64,000 nt of DNA from Ilumatobacteraceae bacterium (GTDB lineage: Bacteria; Actinomycetota; Acidimicrobiia; Acidimicrobiales; Ilumatobacteraceae). The notes below the pieces were generated by a model. The model was not told the DNA's origin and searched no databases. It saw nothing but the letters and a program-made list of their open reading frames with translations. Below, one piece after another: positions 47,392 to 55,371 of the stretch. The stretch spans positions 25,774 through 89,773 of the forward strand of contig JAHEKY010000002.1 in the NCBI GenBank assembly GCA_024644465.1. Reading direction: 5' to 3'. Each line of letters starts with the position of its first letter. Position 1 is the first letter of the stretch. The position numbers were made by a program, and so were the translations under genes.

Positions 47392-47868
47392 ATGAGCAGC
47401 AATGCAGACACGCCGGTCAGCGGGTTCCTTCCTCCCCGCTGGTTCATTCGGGCTGCATGGAAGATCCACAAGGCGCTCTACCGGTGGAGCGGCGGCCGAT
47501 TCGGGCTTCGCGCTCCACGATCTGACCGTTACGGGCTCGCCTACCTGACCACCACCGGACGCCGCAGCGGCGTCGAACGCAGCGTGATGATCGGCTACTT
47601 CGAGGACGGAAACGGCGTCGTCACGATGGCGATGAACGGGTGGGGTGCACCAGAACCTGCCTGGTGGCTCAACCTCCAGGCACAACCTGAGGCGACACTC
47701 GCCCTGGCCGGAGGAACGACCGTCTCCGTCGTCGGTCGCCGCGCAGTTGGCGAAGAGCGTGACCGCTTGTGGGAACGATGGCGACAACTGGACAACGGGC
47801 TCGATGGGTTCGCCGCTCGCCGCCCGACCGAAACCGCCGTCGTCGTGCTGGATCAGCAAGCCGACTGA
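47392..47868 (+). CDS. F420-dependent (Ddn-type) nitroreductase-family oxidoreductase
   Basis: 158 residues. GLAYLTTTGRRSGVERSVMIGYFEDGNGVVTMAMNGWGAPEPAWWLNLQAQPEATLAL is the split-beta-barrel signature of deazaflavin-dependent nitroreductases (Ddn/DUF385). The family uses reduced F420 to reduce quinones or nitro compounds at the membrane. Stand-alone gene; its F420 synthesis partners are not in the window. Confidence 0.88.
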   Translation: MSSNADTPVSGFLPPRWFIRAAWKIHKALYRWSGGRFGLRAPRSDRYGLAYLTTTGRRSGVERSVMIGYFEDGNGVVTMAMNGWGAPEPAWWLNLQAQPEATLALAGGTTVSVVGRRAVGEERDRLWERWRQLDNGLDGFAARRPTETAVVVLDQQAD

Positions 47869-48000
47869 CGACCCACCATCCTGGACACGGTCAGTCGGCG
47901 TGGATTGCTTGCTGCGATTGACGCGCACCGCTCGGCCGTGCCGGACGGCCGGCGGCTCGATGGCGACGAACTGTCATCATCGACCGGGCAGAATGCGGGA

Positions 48001-48735
48001 ATGACGATCTACGCCGATACCCAGGATTTCGAGGGCGCGACGTTCGTGAGGACGAGTTTCAAGGGCGCCACCATGCGGTCGTGCGACGTCAGCGGTGTGA
48101 CGATGCGCAGCGTCGAGGTCGGCGGGCTCGACATCGACGGCCATGACCTGCTGTTCGGCAGCCTCATCGTCAACGGCGTCGACGTGGTGCCGTTCGTGGA
48201 CGCCGAGCTCAACCGGCAATTCCCCGGCCGCGAGCTGCAGAAAGCGCAGACGCCAGAGGGCCTGCGCGACGGTTGGGTTGCGGTGCAGGCGGCGTGGGAA
48301 ACGACGGTGACGAACACGCCCCCGGAACTCGTCGACGCCCACGTCGAGGACGAGTGGTCGCTGGCCCAGACGCTGCGTCACCTCGTGCTGGCGACCGACG
48401 CCTGGCTCCGCGGCGGGATCCTCGGGATGGAGCAGCCGTTCCACGAGATCGGCCAGATCTTCACCGGTGCCGCCGAGACGGGCTTCGACATGTCGATCTT
48501 CCGCGCCGACGAACCGACGTTCGAGGACATCCTCGCGGTGCGAGCCGAGCGGCAGCAGTTGGTGACCGACTTCCTGGCGACCGCAACGCCGGAGCTGCTC
48601 GCCGAGGAGCGCGACAACCCGTGGGGAGGCGGGGACTGGCATCCCACCGTCGGTGACTGCGTGCGCGTGATCCTGGAGGAGGAGTGGGCGCACCTCCGCT
48701 ACATCCGGCGGGACCTCGCCCTCCTGGCACGCTGA
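48001..48735 (+). CDS. DinB-like protein with N-terminal pentapeptide repeats
   Basis: 244 residues from ATG 48001. The N-terminal 45 residues contain pentapeptide-type A(D/T)FxxxxF repeats (DFEGATFVRTSFKGATMRSCDVSGVTM). The remainder is a DinB four-helix bundle: WSLAQTLRHLVLATDAWLRGGI, ERQQLVTDFLA and EEEWAHLRYIRRDL, carrying His residues (LRH and AHLR) suited to the DinB metal site. DinB proteins often act as thiol-dependent or maleylpyruvate-isomerase-like enzymes. An earlier GTG near 47905 would overlap non-coding sequence. Confidence 0.75.
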   Translation: MTIYADTQDFEGATFVRTSFKGATMRSCDVSGVTMRSVEVGGLDIDGHDLLFGSLIVNGVDVVPFVDAELNRQFPGRELQKAQTPEGLRDGWVAVQAAWETTVTNTPPELVDAHVEDEWSLAQTLRHLVLATDAWLRGGILGMEQPFHEIGQIFTGAAETGFDMSIFRADEPTFEDILAVRAERQQLVTDFLATATPELLAEERDNPWGGGDWHPTVGDCVRVILEEEWAHLRYIRRDLALLAR

Positions 48736-48776
48736 CCGCAGATCGGGGAACTCCTCTGAGCTTCGTCAGCCGCGGC

Positions 48777-48950
48777 TCACGACCCGTCTCGGGCGGCACG
48801 CCGTTGCGCGCGGGCCCGGCGCTCGACGATCTCGCTGACGACGAGCGTCGCAGCGGCCGCGATCAGCCCCAGAACCACGCCGAACGCGATCCAGCAGACG
48901 GCGCCGACGGCGAGGACCGTCAAGAGCCAGGCGAGATTTCGTTTCGACAC
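48777..48950 (-). CDS. Small membrane protein (57 aa)
   Basis: From GTG 48950, a 57-residue protein: short basic start (SKRN), a membrane helix (LAWLLTVLAVGAVCWIAFGVVLGLIA), and a basic tail ERRARAQRRAARDG. A GGAGAGG site lies about 12 bases upstream. It is too short to confirm by homology from sequence alone, but the hydrophobic-basic plan and codon usage support it. It converges tail to tail with the DinB-like gene; 76 bases separate it from sixA. Function unknown. Confidence 0.5.
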   Translation of the reverse strand: MSKRNLAWLLTVLAVGAVCWIAFGVVLGLIAAAATLVVSEIVERRARAQRRAARDGS

Positions 48951-49026
48951 GTCAGCAGGTCCTCTCCGTTGCGGTGAACCAGCGTGTCATGTCCGGGGTT
49001 CGGAGACGAGCATGGTCACGCGCAGG

Positions 49027-49542
49027 TCACGACTGCGGTGGGCGCGGCATGAACAGATCGTCGAGTCGGCTCGTTCCGGCACCGAGTCCGGCCCAGAGTC
49101 CGTCGAGCGACAGTGTGACTGCGGCAGCGGTGGGGAGCTTCGTCGCCAATCGGGAGCGCAGGGACGGATCGCCGCTGCCGGCGAGCAGCAGCGCCAGGTC
49201 CTGCAGACCCGGGTTGTGGCCGATGACCATCACACAGCCGACGTCACTGTCGACGTGGTGCAGCGTCCGCAGCAGACCGGTCGCACCCGTGGCGTAGATC
49301 GCCGGTTCGATCTCGATGCGGACGTCATGCGGGAGTGCCGCTCGAACGCCCTCGAGGGTGGCAAGCGTGCGACGGGAGGTCGAACAGAGGACGAGGTCGG
49401 GCGGCGGGACCCTCGCGAGATGGTCGCGCAGGCGCGGCAACGCGCTGATGCCGCGGGACGCGAGCGGTCGGTCGTGGTCGGCCAACGACGGATCGTCCCA
49501 CGCGGACTTGGCATGCCGGACGAGCACGAGATGGCGGTGCAT
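49027..49542 (-). CDS. sixA: SixA-type histidine phosphatase
   Basis: 171 residues. LVLVRHAKSAWDDPSLADHDRPLASRG contains the RHAKS catalytic His at residues 9-11, and VMVIGHNPGLQDLALLL supplies the second His. SixA dephosphorylates phospho-His proteins; in actinobacteria the family often acts on other phosphates. It is encoded ten bases downstream of the DUF3097 gene and is probably co-transcribed with it. Confidence 0.9.
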   Translation of the reverse strand: MHRHLVLVRHAKSAWDDPSLADHDRPLASRGISALPRLRDHLARVPPPDLVLCSTSRRTLATLEGVRAALPHDVRIEIEPAIYATGATGLLRTLHHVDSDVGCVMVIGHNPGLQDLALLLAGSGDPSLRSRLATKLPTAAAVTLSLDGLWAGLGAGTSRLDDLFMPRPPQS

Positions 49543-49552
49543 CGTCGAAGCG

Positions 49553-50359
49553 TCAGTCGGCGTCGGCGACGAAGTCGATCAGCTGCTCGACGGCGCCGAC
49601 GAGTTCGGGGCGGAGGTCGGCGAATGTGTTCACCTGGTTGCGGAGGCGGGGCCAGAAGCCGTCGAACGGCACGCCGAGCGCCGCACACAGACCCTCTTTC
49701 CACGGCACGTCGCCGCGAGGAACATCGGGCCACGCATCGAGGCCGAGCACCTTGGGGCGGATGCCCGCCCAGACGTCGACGAACGGGTGGCCGGTGATCA
49801 GCACGTCGTCGTCGCGAATCGCCGCGGCGAGACGGGTTTCCTTCGAGCCGGAGACGAGGTGATCGAGCAGCACGCCGAGGCGGCGTTGCGGCCCGGGCGA
49901 GAAGTCGGCCACCAGCAGGGCGAGATCGTCGGCGCCGTGCATCGGCTCGACGACGACGCCGAGCTCGCGGAGGTCGTCGCCCCACACGTGTTCGAGCAGT
50001 TCTGCGTCGTGCTTGCCCTCGACCCAAATCCGGCTCGCCTTGGCGACCCGGGCCCGGCCGTCGCCGGCGATCGAACCGGACGCGGTCACGCGGGTCGTGG
50101 CCGCGGCCACCGTCGGCGGACGAACGAGCGTCACCGGCGCGCGATCGATGACGAATCCACCAGGCTTCCACGAGAAGTGGCGCACGTACTGCTGCGCGTC
50201 GCGCAGGGTGACACCCTCGGCGCTCCACCGCACGATCTGCCCGGCGAAACCTGTCGAGCGGTCGGCGACGGCGAGGCCGATCTCGACGGTCACCGAGCGG
50301 TAGTGCGGCCGTTGCCGCTGCGCCGCGAAGTCGTCGAGGATGTCGGAGTCGTATGCCAT
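49553..50359 (-). CDS. DUF3097 family protein
   Basis: 268 residues from ATG 50359. The pattern DILDDFAAQRQRPHYRSVTVEIGLAVADRSTGFAGQIV, ASRIWVEGKHDAELLEHVWGDDLRELGVVVEPMHGADDL and FAADPGPQRRLGVLLDHLVSGSKET matches the DUF3097 family, found mainly in actinobacteria. The VEGKHDAELLEHVWGDDLR block resembles a TOPRIM (nuclease or primase) motif; I infer nucleic-acid processing but no function is proven. The ribosome-binding region contains a 12-bp tandem repeat. Confidence 0.78.
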   Translation of the reverse strand: MAYDSDILDDFAAQRQRPHYRSVTVEIGLAVADRSTGFAGQIVRWSAEGVTLRDAQQYVRHFSWKPGGFVIDRAPVTLVRPPTVAAATTRVTASGSIAGDGRARVAKASRIWVEGKHDAELLEHVWGDDLRELGVVVEPMHGADDLALLVADFSPGPQRRLGVLLDHLVSGSKETRLAAAIRDDDVLITGHPFVDVWAGIRPKVLGLDAWPDVPRGDVPWKEGLCAALGVPFDGFWPRLRNQVNTFADLRPELVGAVEQLIDFVADAD

Positions 50360-50362
50360 GTC

Positions 50363-50404
50363 GGTCCTGGGTCGGGTCCTGGGTCGGGTCCTGGGTCGGT
50401 CCTG
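50363..50404. repeat. 12-bp tandem repeat in the leader of the DUF3097 gene
   Basis: Three perfect GGTCCTGGGTCG copies (50363-50398) plus a partial fourth. On the minus strand the unit is CGACCCAGGACC, so AGGA Shine-Dalgarno cores recur every 12 bases before ATG 50359. Copy number could tune translation. Upstream context is otherwise featureless. Confidence 0.72.
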
Positions 50405-50464
50405 TTCGGGGGCGAATCGAGTGTGGCACGGGAACCGATCACGATCGCGGCACGTCGAAGTGAC

Positions 50465-51559
50465 ATGCGGACCAACACGACGACCGGCCGAGCCGGAACA
50501 GCCCAGACCCATCTCCGGCGCGAGGTGCGCGCCCGCCACCGCACGGCGGCCGCGATCGCCCTCGTCGCCACGCTCGGCTTCGCGGCCTGCGGATCCGACG
50601 ACGATTCGGCCCCGACGGCGGCGCTCGACGACCGTGCGATCGCAGCAACCGGCGAGTCGATCGAGAGCGACAGCGCCCCGGCGGATGTCGCCCGCGAGGC
50701 TCCGGCGACCGGTGGCACCTCGCAGACCGGCGCACCGATCGACTTCACCTTCGGTCGAGACCTGATCGTCGAGGCAGGCGTGACGATGCTGACGCCGAAC
50801 GTCCGCGACGCCGTCGACGACATCATCCGCATCTCCCGCGACAACGGCGGAGCGGTGTTCAACGCGAACGTCACCGTCGAGGACCCGCTCGAGGACGGAT
50901 CGATTCCCGGCGGCGGGACGATCGTGATCCGCATCCCGCCGACCCAGCTCGACCGCTTGATCGAGGACCTCAAGGGCGTCGGCACGCTGCGCAACCAGAC
51001 GCAGTCGGTCGACGACGTCACCGACCAGCTGATCGATCTCGACATCCAGATCCGCCAGGCGTTCGAGTCGGTCGAGCGGATGGAGGCGATCCTCGCCGAG
51101 ACGACCGACTTCGACTCGCTCGTCGCCGCGGAGACCGAACTCGTGCGTCGGCAGACCGCCTACGAGCGGCTGCTCGCCGCCCAGCGCAACATCGACGACC
51201 GGGTCGCCCTCTCGACGCTCACCGTCACGGTCCACTATCAGTCACCGACGGTCGACGAGCCGGTCACCGACGACGGCGACAAGGGCATCGGCGAGGCCTT
51301 CAGCGACGGCTGGAACGCCTTCGTCGGGTTGATGTTCGGCGTCGCCTTCGTGCTCGCCGTGAGCGCCCCGTTCCTCGCGATCGCCCTCGTCGTGCTGCTG
51401 CTCGGCTGGTTGATCACCAAGCGGATGCGCCGGCGCCACGAGATCGAACGCAACCGGCACGAGCCGATCGATCCGCTGCCCGCGCCGGCGAACGCTGCCG
51501 CCGCCGCGGTCACCGCAGCGGATGCGGACGACCTCGTCGACGCCAGCCCGCAGGAGTGA
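50465..51559 (+). CDS. DUF4349 domain lipoprotein/membrane protein
   Basis: 364 residues. The N-terminal helix ends in ALVATLGFAAC (lipobox-like Cys at about residue 42), an acidic linker, then a DUF4349-type domain (DLIVEAGVTMLTPNVRDAVDDII, VIRIPPTQLDRLIEDLKGVGTLRNQ, VDDVTDQLIDLDIQIRQAFESVERME), a coiled-coil segment and a C-terminal membrane helix pair (FVLAVSAPFLAIALVVLLLGWLIT). Function unknown. Its last 50 bases overlap the convergent gene. Confidence 0.8.
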   Translation: MRTNTTTGRAGTAQTHLRREVRARHRTAAAIALVATLGFAACGSDDDSAPTAALDDRAIAATGESIESDSAPADVAREAPATGGTSQTGAPIDFTFGRDLIVEAGVTMLTPNVRDAVDDIIRISRDNGGAVFNANVTVEDPLEDGSIPGGGTIVIRIPPTQLDRLIEDLKGVGTLRNQTQSVDDVTDQLIDLDIQIRQAFESVERMEAILAETTDFDSLVAAETELVRRQTAYERLLAAQRNIDDRVALSTLTVTVHYQSPTVDEPVTDDGDKGIGEAFSDGWNAFVGLMFGVAFVLAVSAPFLAIALVVLLLGWLITKRMRRRHEIERNRHEPIDPLPAPANAAAAAVTAADADDLVDASPQE

Positions 51560-52184
51560 GCACGACGTCGCTGCTCGTGCCGTCCGGGAACGCGAACGGT
51601 GCCCGCACGCCAGTGTGCGCAACGACCTCGACGTGGTCGACCGGCCCGAAACCGGAGGTACCCCAGCGGTGCCACCGGTGGGCCGGAACCTCGGCGAGAT
51701 CGACCGGCCCCTCACCGGCGATCTCGATGCGTCCGTGGACTACGCCGGGCTGCTCGTACCCGGCGTCCGCACCGGCCAGGTCGGCCGGCACCTGTGCAGG
51801 GCCCGTCGCGTACCACTCGAGATCGAACGCGATCGGCGTCGGGTCGCCATATGCCCTGCCGAGCGCCTCGTCGGGATCCTCGAGGGCCGACGCATAGGTC
51901 TCGTTGCCGATCGACCACTGCTCCATCGGCGCGTCGATCGTGTGCTCCGCCCACAACTGCTCGCCCTTCACGATGAACGGGTCGGCGGTGCGCACCGTCA
52001 CGTCGAAATCGGTGACGTGCAACAGCGGCCGGCCCGCGCGGGCGAGGGCCGCCCAGTACCACGCGATGCGCCCGACGAGTCGGTGACCGGAGATCACCCC
52101 GAGCGCGGCGTCGGCAGTCCATGCCGCGAAGACCCATTCCTCCACGGCGGCGTCGGGATGGCGGCCGTCCACGAATGTGCTCAC
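51510..52184 (-). CDS. Hypothetical soluble protein
   Basis: 224 residues from GTG 52184. Beta-rich with WSIGNETYASALEDPDEALGRAYGDP and DLEWYATGPAQVPADLAGADAGYEQPG; the second half has acidic and Trp/His residues but no motif I recognise. No signal peptide or helix. It overlaps the DUF4349 gene end by 50 bases and is divergent from the next gene, so its promoter lies in a 19-base gap or within that gene. Real coding is likely from codon use and length. Confidence 0.6.
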   Translation of the reverse strand: MSTFVDGRHPDAAVEEWVFAAWTADAALGVISGHRLVGRIAWYWAALARAGRPLLHVTDFDVTVRTADPFIVKGEQLWAEHTIDAPMEQWSIGNETYASALEDPDEALGRAYGDPTPIAFDLEWYATGPAQVPADLAGADAGYEQPGVVHGRIEIAGEGPVDLAEVPAHRWHRWGTSGFGPVDHVEVVAHTGVRAPFAFPDGTSSDVVLTPAGWRRRGRPHPLR

Positions 52185-52203
52185 GATCAGGCAGACTACG
52201 AGC

Positions 52204-52596
52204 GTGGTGCGATACCTGAGCCTCGACTGGATCAACGCGCTGTCCGCCGAAGTCGCGGCGAGCGAGCACATGCGTGAAATCGCCGGCGCGCACACGATCG
52301 GCGTCACGCAAGTGGTCAGCGACGGCCCCGAGGGCGACGTCACCTACCACCTCCAGATCCGGGACGGCGAGGCGGCCTTCGGCGCAGGTCGGGCCGACCC
52401 CGAGGACGTCAAGATGGAGCAGGCGTGGGACACCGCCGTCGCCGTCGCGACCGGTGAGCTCAACGCGCAGGAGGCGTTCATCAACGGACACATCCGTCTG
52501 TACGGCGACCATCAGAAACTGCTCGACAGCCAGCCGGTCTTCGGTGCACTGGACGCGGTCTTCGCGACGGTCAAGGAACGCACGACGTACGAGTAG
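52204..52596 (+). CDS. SCP2-type sterol/lipid-binding domain protein
   Basis: 130 residues from GTG 52204. YLSLDWINALSAEVAASEHM, then VTYHLQIRDGEAAFGAGRADPEDVKMEQAWDTAVAVATGELNAQEAFINGHIRLYGD, is the SCP2 fold (PF02036), which binds acyl or sterol ligands. Stand-alone members are common in actinobacteria. Eighteen bases separate it from the glycosylase gene. Confidence 0.75.
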   Translation: MVRYLSLDWINALSAEVAASEHMREIAGAHTIGVTQVVSDGPEGDVTYHLQIRDGEAAFGAGRADPEDVKMEQAWDTAVAVATGELNAQEAFINGHIRLYGDHQKLLDSQPVFGALDAVFATVKERTTYE

Positions 52597-52614
52597 TCGT
52601 ACGCTGCTCGCCCC

Positions 52615-53454
52615 ATGCCGGAGATGCCCGAAGTCCAGGCCCACGCCGAGCGCCTGACCGAGCAGTTCCAGGGCCGGGTGCTCACCGAGTTCACGCCGTT
52701 CAACTTCACGGCACTGAAGACCGCGGTCCCGCCGCCCGACGTTGCCTACGGCCACCCACTGCTCGACGTCGGTCGGCGCGGCAAGTACCTGCTCCTGCGT
52801 TTCGAGCCGGTCACGTTCGTCGTCCACCTGATGCAGGGCGGCCGGCTGCTCGTCGACGACAAGCGAGCGCTCAAGCCCCGCGGCGGGCAGGCCAGGTTCA
52901 CGTTCGGCCCCGACGCCGCGCTGCTGCTGACCGAGCAGGGCAAGGAGCGGCGCGCCGGTGTGTGGTGCATCCCGTCCGCCGACGTCGACGACGTCCTGCC
53001 GCTCGCCAAGCTCGGCCCCGAGGCCGCAGGTATCACGGCCGCGGAACTCGCGGAACGTTTCGCCGCCAACTCGATGCGGGTCCACGGGTTCCTCCGGAAC
53101 CAGGCGATGGTGGCCGGGATCGGCCGCCGGTTGTCGAACGAGATCTGCCACACCGCCCGCGTCTCGCCGTTCGCCACGACGAAGCAGCTCGGCGCAGAGG
53201 GGGCCGCGAAGGTCGCCGAGGCGATCGGGTCGTGCATCGCCGAAGGGCTCGCAGACGAGCGCGGACGCGACGACATGAGTTCGTCGAAGGACCGGCCGAG
53301 CGGCGTCCATCAGCGCACCGGTGAACCGTGCCCCGTGTGCGCCGACACCGTCCGCGCCGTCGAGTACAGCGGCTACACCGTCAACTATTGCCCCACCTGC
53401 CAGACCGGGGGCAAAGTGCTCGCCGACAACACCACCAGCAAGTTCCTCAAATAG
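52615..53454 (+). CDS. Formamidopyrimidine-DNA glycosylase / endonuclease VIII-like
   Basis: 279 residues. N-terminus PEMPEV (after Met removal, Pro catalytic; family consensus PELPEV, so the Leu is Met here), GRRGKYLLLRF with the conserved Lys, HLMQGGRLLVDD, and C-terminal zinc finger CPVC...CPTCQTGGK. A base-excision glycosylase/AP-lyase removing oxidised bases. Whether Fpg (8-oxoG) or Nei (pyrimidine) cannot be decided; the longer C-terminal linker and MPEMPE start differ from E. coli MutM. Confidence 0.88.
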   Translation: MPEMPEVQAHAERLTEQFQGRVLTEFTPFNFTALKTAVPPPDVAYGHPLLDVGRRGKYLLLRFEPVTFVVHLMQGGRLLVDDKRALKPRGGQARFTFGPDAALLLTEQGKERRAGVWCIPSADVDDVLPLAKLGPEAAGITAAELAERFAANSMRVHGFLRNQAMVAGIGRRLSNEICHTARVSPFATTKQLGAEGAAKVAEAIGSCIAEGLADERGRDDMSSSKDRPSGVHQRTGEPCPVCADTVRAVEYSGYTVNYCPTCQTGGKVLADNTTSKFLK

Positions 53455-53483
53455 CTGCAAGTTCCGTCCCCTCGCCGATCCCT

Positions 53484-53590
53484 TCCGGTGAGAGGTGAGA
53501 GCACCTGTGCCGCCCAACTCTCACCGACGGCGGGCATCGGCGCCGTGCGGTGAGAGTTGGGGGTGACTGTCCCTCTCACCTCTCATCGGT
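53484..53590. repeat. 107-bp two-level inverted repeat, copy B
   Basis: Same arms and length as copy A: outer TCCGGTGAGAGGTGAGAG (53484-53501) pairs with 53573-53590 with two mismatches, inner CCCAACTCTCACCG (53513-53526) with 53548-53561 perfect. The linker sequences between arms differ from copy A but are equal in length. Located 30 bases after the glycosylase stop and 29 bases before the deoD start. Confidence 0.88.
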
Positions 53591-53618
53591 GGGGTGGGTC
53601 GGCGTCTACGCTGGACCG

Positions 53619-54335
53619 ATGCCGATTCATCTGCGAGCCGAGGAGGGCGACTACGCCCCGAACGTCCTGTGCCCGGGTGATCCCGTGCGCGCAAAGTACA
53701 TCGCCGAGACGTTCTTCGACCCGGGATTCCGACAGGTCAACGCCGAGCGCGGCATGCTCGGGTTCACCGGGACGTTCGACGGCGAACCGATCAGCGTCCA
53801 GGCGACCGGGATGGGCACGCCGAGCGCGGGCATCGTGTTCGAGGAACTCGTGATGCTCGGTGCGACGCGCCTCGTGCGCGTCGGCACGTGCGGCGGCCTG
53901 CAACCGGCGATGGCGATGGGCGACACGGTCGTCGGCATCAGCGCGTCGGCAGACGACCAGACACCGCTGCGGTATGCGGCGATGCAGGGCTACGCGCCGA
54001 CCGCCACGTTCGGCCTCGCCGAGACCGCCGCGCAGCTGAGCCGCGAGTCCGGCGGCGGGGCGGTGCACGTCGGGCCGATCGTCACGTCGGGCATCTTCTA
54101 CGACCCGGACCCCGACACGTTCGACCGCTGGCGCCGCCTCGGTCACCTCGGCGTCGAGATGGAGGCCGCGATGATGTACACGATCGCCGCGGTCAAGGGC
54201 ATCGAGGCCCTGGCGATGATGACGGTCAGCGACATCCTCGCCCCCGGTGCCGACCCGGTCCGGATCAGCGACGAGGACCTCAAGGCCGGTGTCGACCGGA
54301 TGATGCAGATCGGCTGCCGCGTCGCGGTCAGCTGA
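53619..54335 (+). CDS. deoD: Purine nucleoside phosphorylase (DeoD type)
   Basis: 238 residues. Family blocks GDPVRAKYIAETF, GTCGGLQPAMAMGDTVVG, and VEMEAAMMYTIAAVKG with phosphate/nucleoside contacts. Salvages purines by phosphorolysis of (deoxy)nucleosides, linking to the nucleobase-degrading operon at 1-7 kb and purH at 60.6 kb. The closest start is ATG 53619; the upstream 24 bases are inside copy B of the 107-bp element. Confidence 0.92.
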   Translation: MPIHLRAEEGDYAPNVLCPGDPVRAKYIAETFFDPGFRQVNAERGMLGFTGTFDGEPISVQATGMGTPSAGIVFEELVMLGATRLVRVGTCGGLQPAMAMGDTVVGISASADDQTPLRYAAMQGYAPTATFGLAETAAQLSRESGGGAVHVGPIVTSGIFYDPDPDTFDRWRRLGHLGVEMEAAMMYTIAAVKGIEALAMMTVSDILAPGADPVRISDEDLKAGVDRMMQIGCRVAVS

Positions 54336-54355
54336 GCGCGGTCAGACGCGCGGGC

Positions 54356-55342
54356 TCAGATCAGCCCGAGGTCGCGCACCGCGTCACGTTCGGCAGCCAG
54401 TTCGTCGGCGGACGCGTCGATCTTGCCGCGGCTGTAGTCGTCGATGTCGAGGCCCGGCACGATGCTGTACGCACCGTCCTTGCAGACGCACGGGAAGCTC
54501 GAGATCAGCCCCTCCGGCACGCCGTAGCTGCCGTCGCTCGGGATCGACATCGACACCCAGTCGCCGTCCGCCGTGCCATGCGTCCAGTCGCGGACGTGGT
54601 CGACGGCAGCGGATGCCGCGGACGCGGCCGATGATGCGCCGCGCGCCTCGATGATCGCCGCGCCGCGCTTGGCGACGGTCGGGATGTACGTCGAGTCGTA
54701 CCACTCGTGATCGCCGACCGCCTCGTAGGCGTTCTTGCCGTCGACCTCGCAGTGGAACAGGTCCGGGTACTGCGTCGTCGAGTGGTTGCCCCAGATCGTC
54801 ATCTTCGTGATGTCGTTGACCGACGCGTCCAGCCGCTGCGCGAGCTGGCTCATCGCCCGGTTGTGGTCGAGCCGCGTCATCGCCGTGAACCGGCCGGGGT
54901 CGAGGTCCTTCGCGTTCTGCTGGGCGATCAACGCATTCGTGTTCGCCGGGTTGCCGACGACCAGCACCTTCACGTCACGGCTCGCCGAGCGGCTCAACGC
55001 CTCGCCCTGCGGCTTGAAGATGCCACCATTCGCTGACAGCAGGTCGGAGCGCTCCATGCCGGCCTTGCGGGGCATCGCACCGACGAGCAGCGCGATGTCG
55101 GCGTCTCCGAACGCCACGTCGGCGTCGTCGGTGCAGGTGATCGAGTCGAGCAGCGGGAACGCGCAGTCGTCGAGTTCCATCTTCACGCCCTCGAGCGCAC
55201 CCATCGCAGGGGCGATCTCGAGCAGCTGGAGCGCCACCGGGGTGTCGGGGCCGAGCATCGTGCCCGACGCGATACGGAACAGGAGGCTGTAGCCGATGTG
55301 GCCAGCAGCACCGGTGACGGCAACGCGAACTGGTGTGGTCAT
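54356..55342 (-). CDS. mdh: Malate dehydrogenase
   Basis: 328 residues. NAD loop [19 protein letters not shown] (residues 6-24), [41 protein letters not shown] (substrate Arg) and [12 protein letters not shown] with the catalytic His. Converts malate to oxaloacetate in the TCA cycle. ATG 55342. Confidence 0.95.
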   Translation of the reverse strand: MTTPVRVAVTGAAGHIGYSLLFRIASGTMLGPDTPVALQLLEIAPAMGALEGVKMELDDCAFPLLDSITCTDDADVAFGDADIALLVGAMPRKAGMERSDLLSANGGIFKPQGEALSRSASRDVKVLVVGNPANTNALIAQQNAKDLDPGRFTAMTRLDHNRAMSQLAQRLDASVNDITKMTIWGNHSTTQYPDLFHCEVDGKNAYEAVGDHEWYDSTYIPTVAKRGAAIIEARGASSAASAASAAVDHVRDWTHGTADGDWVSMSIPSDGSYGVPEGLISSFPCVCKDGAYSIVPGLDIDDYSRGKIDASADELAAERDAVRDLGLI

Positions 55343-55371
55343 GGCGCCGAGGATAGACCGATCGGCGGTGA

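Noticed and set aside
50363-50404. CRISPR or iteron origin
   Set aside because: 12-bp simple tandem repeat without DnaA boxes or rep gene; better explained as leader repeats.
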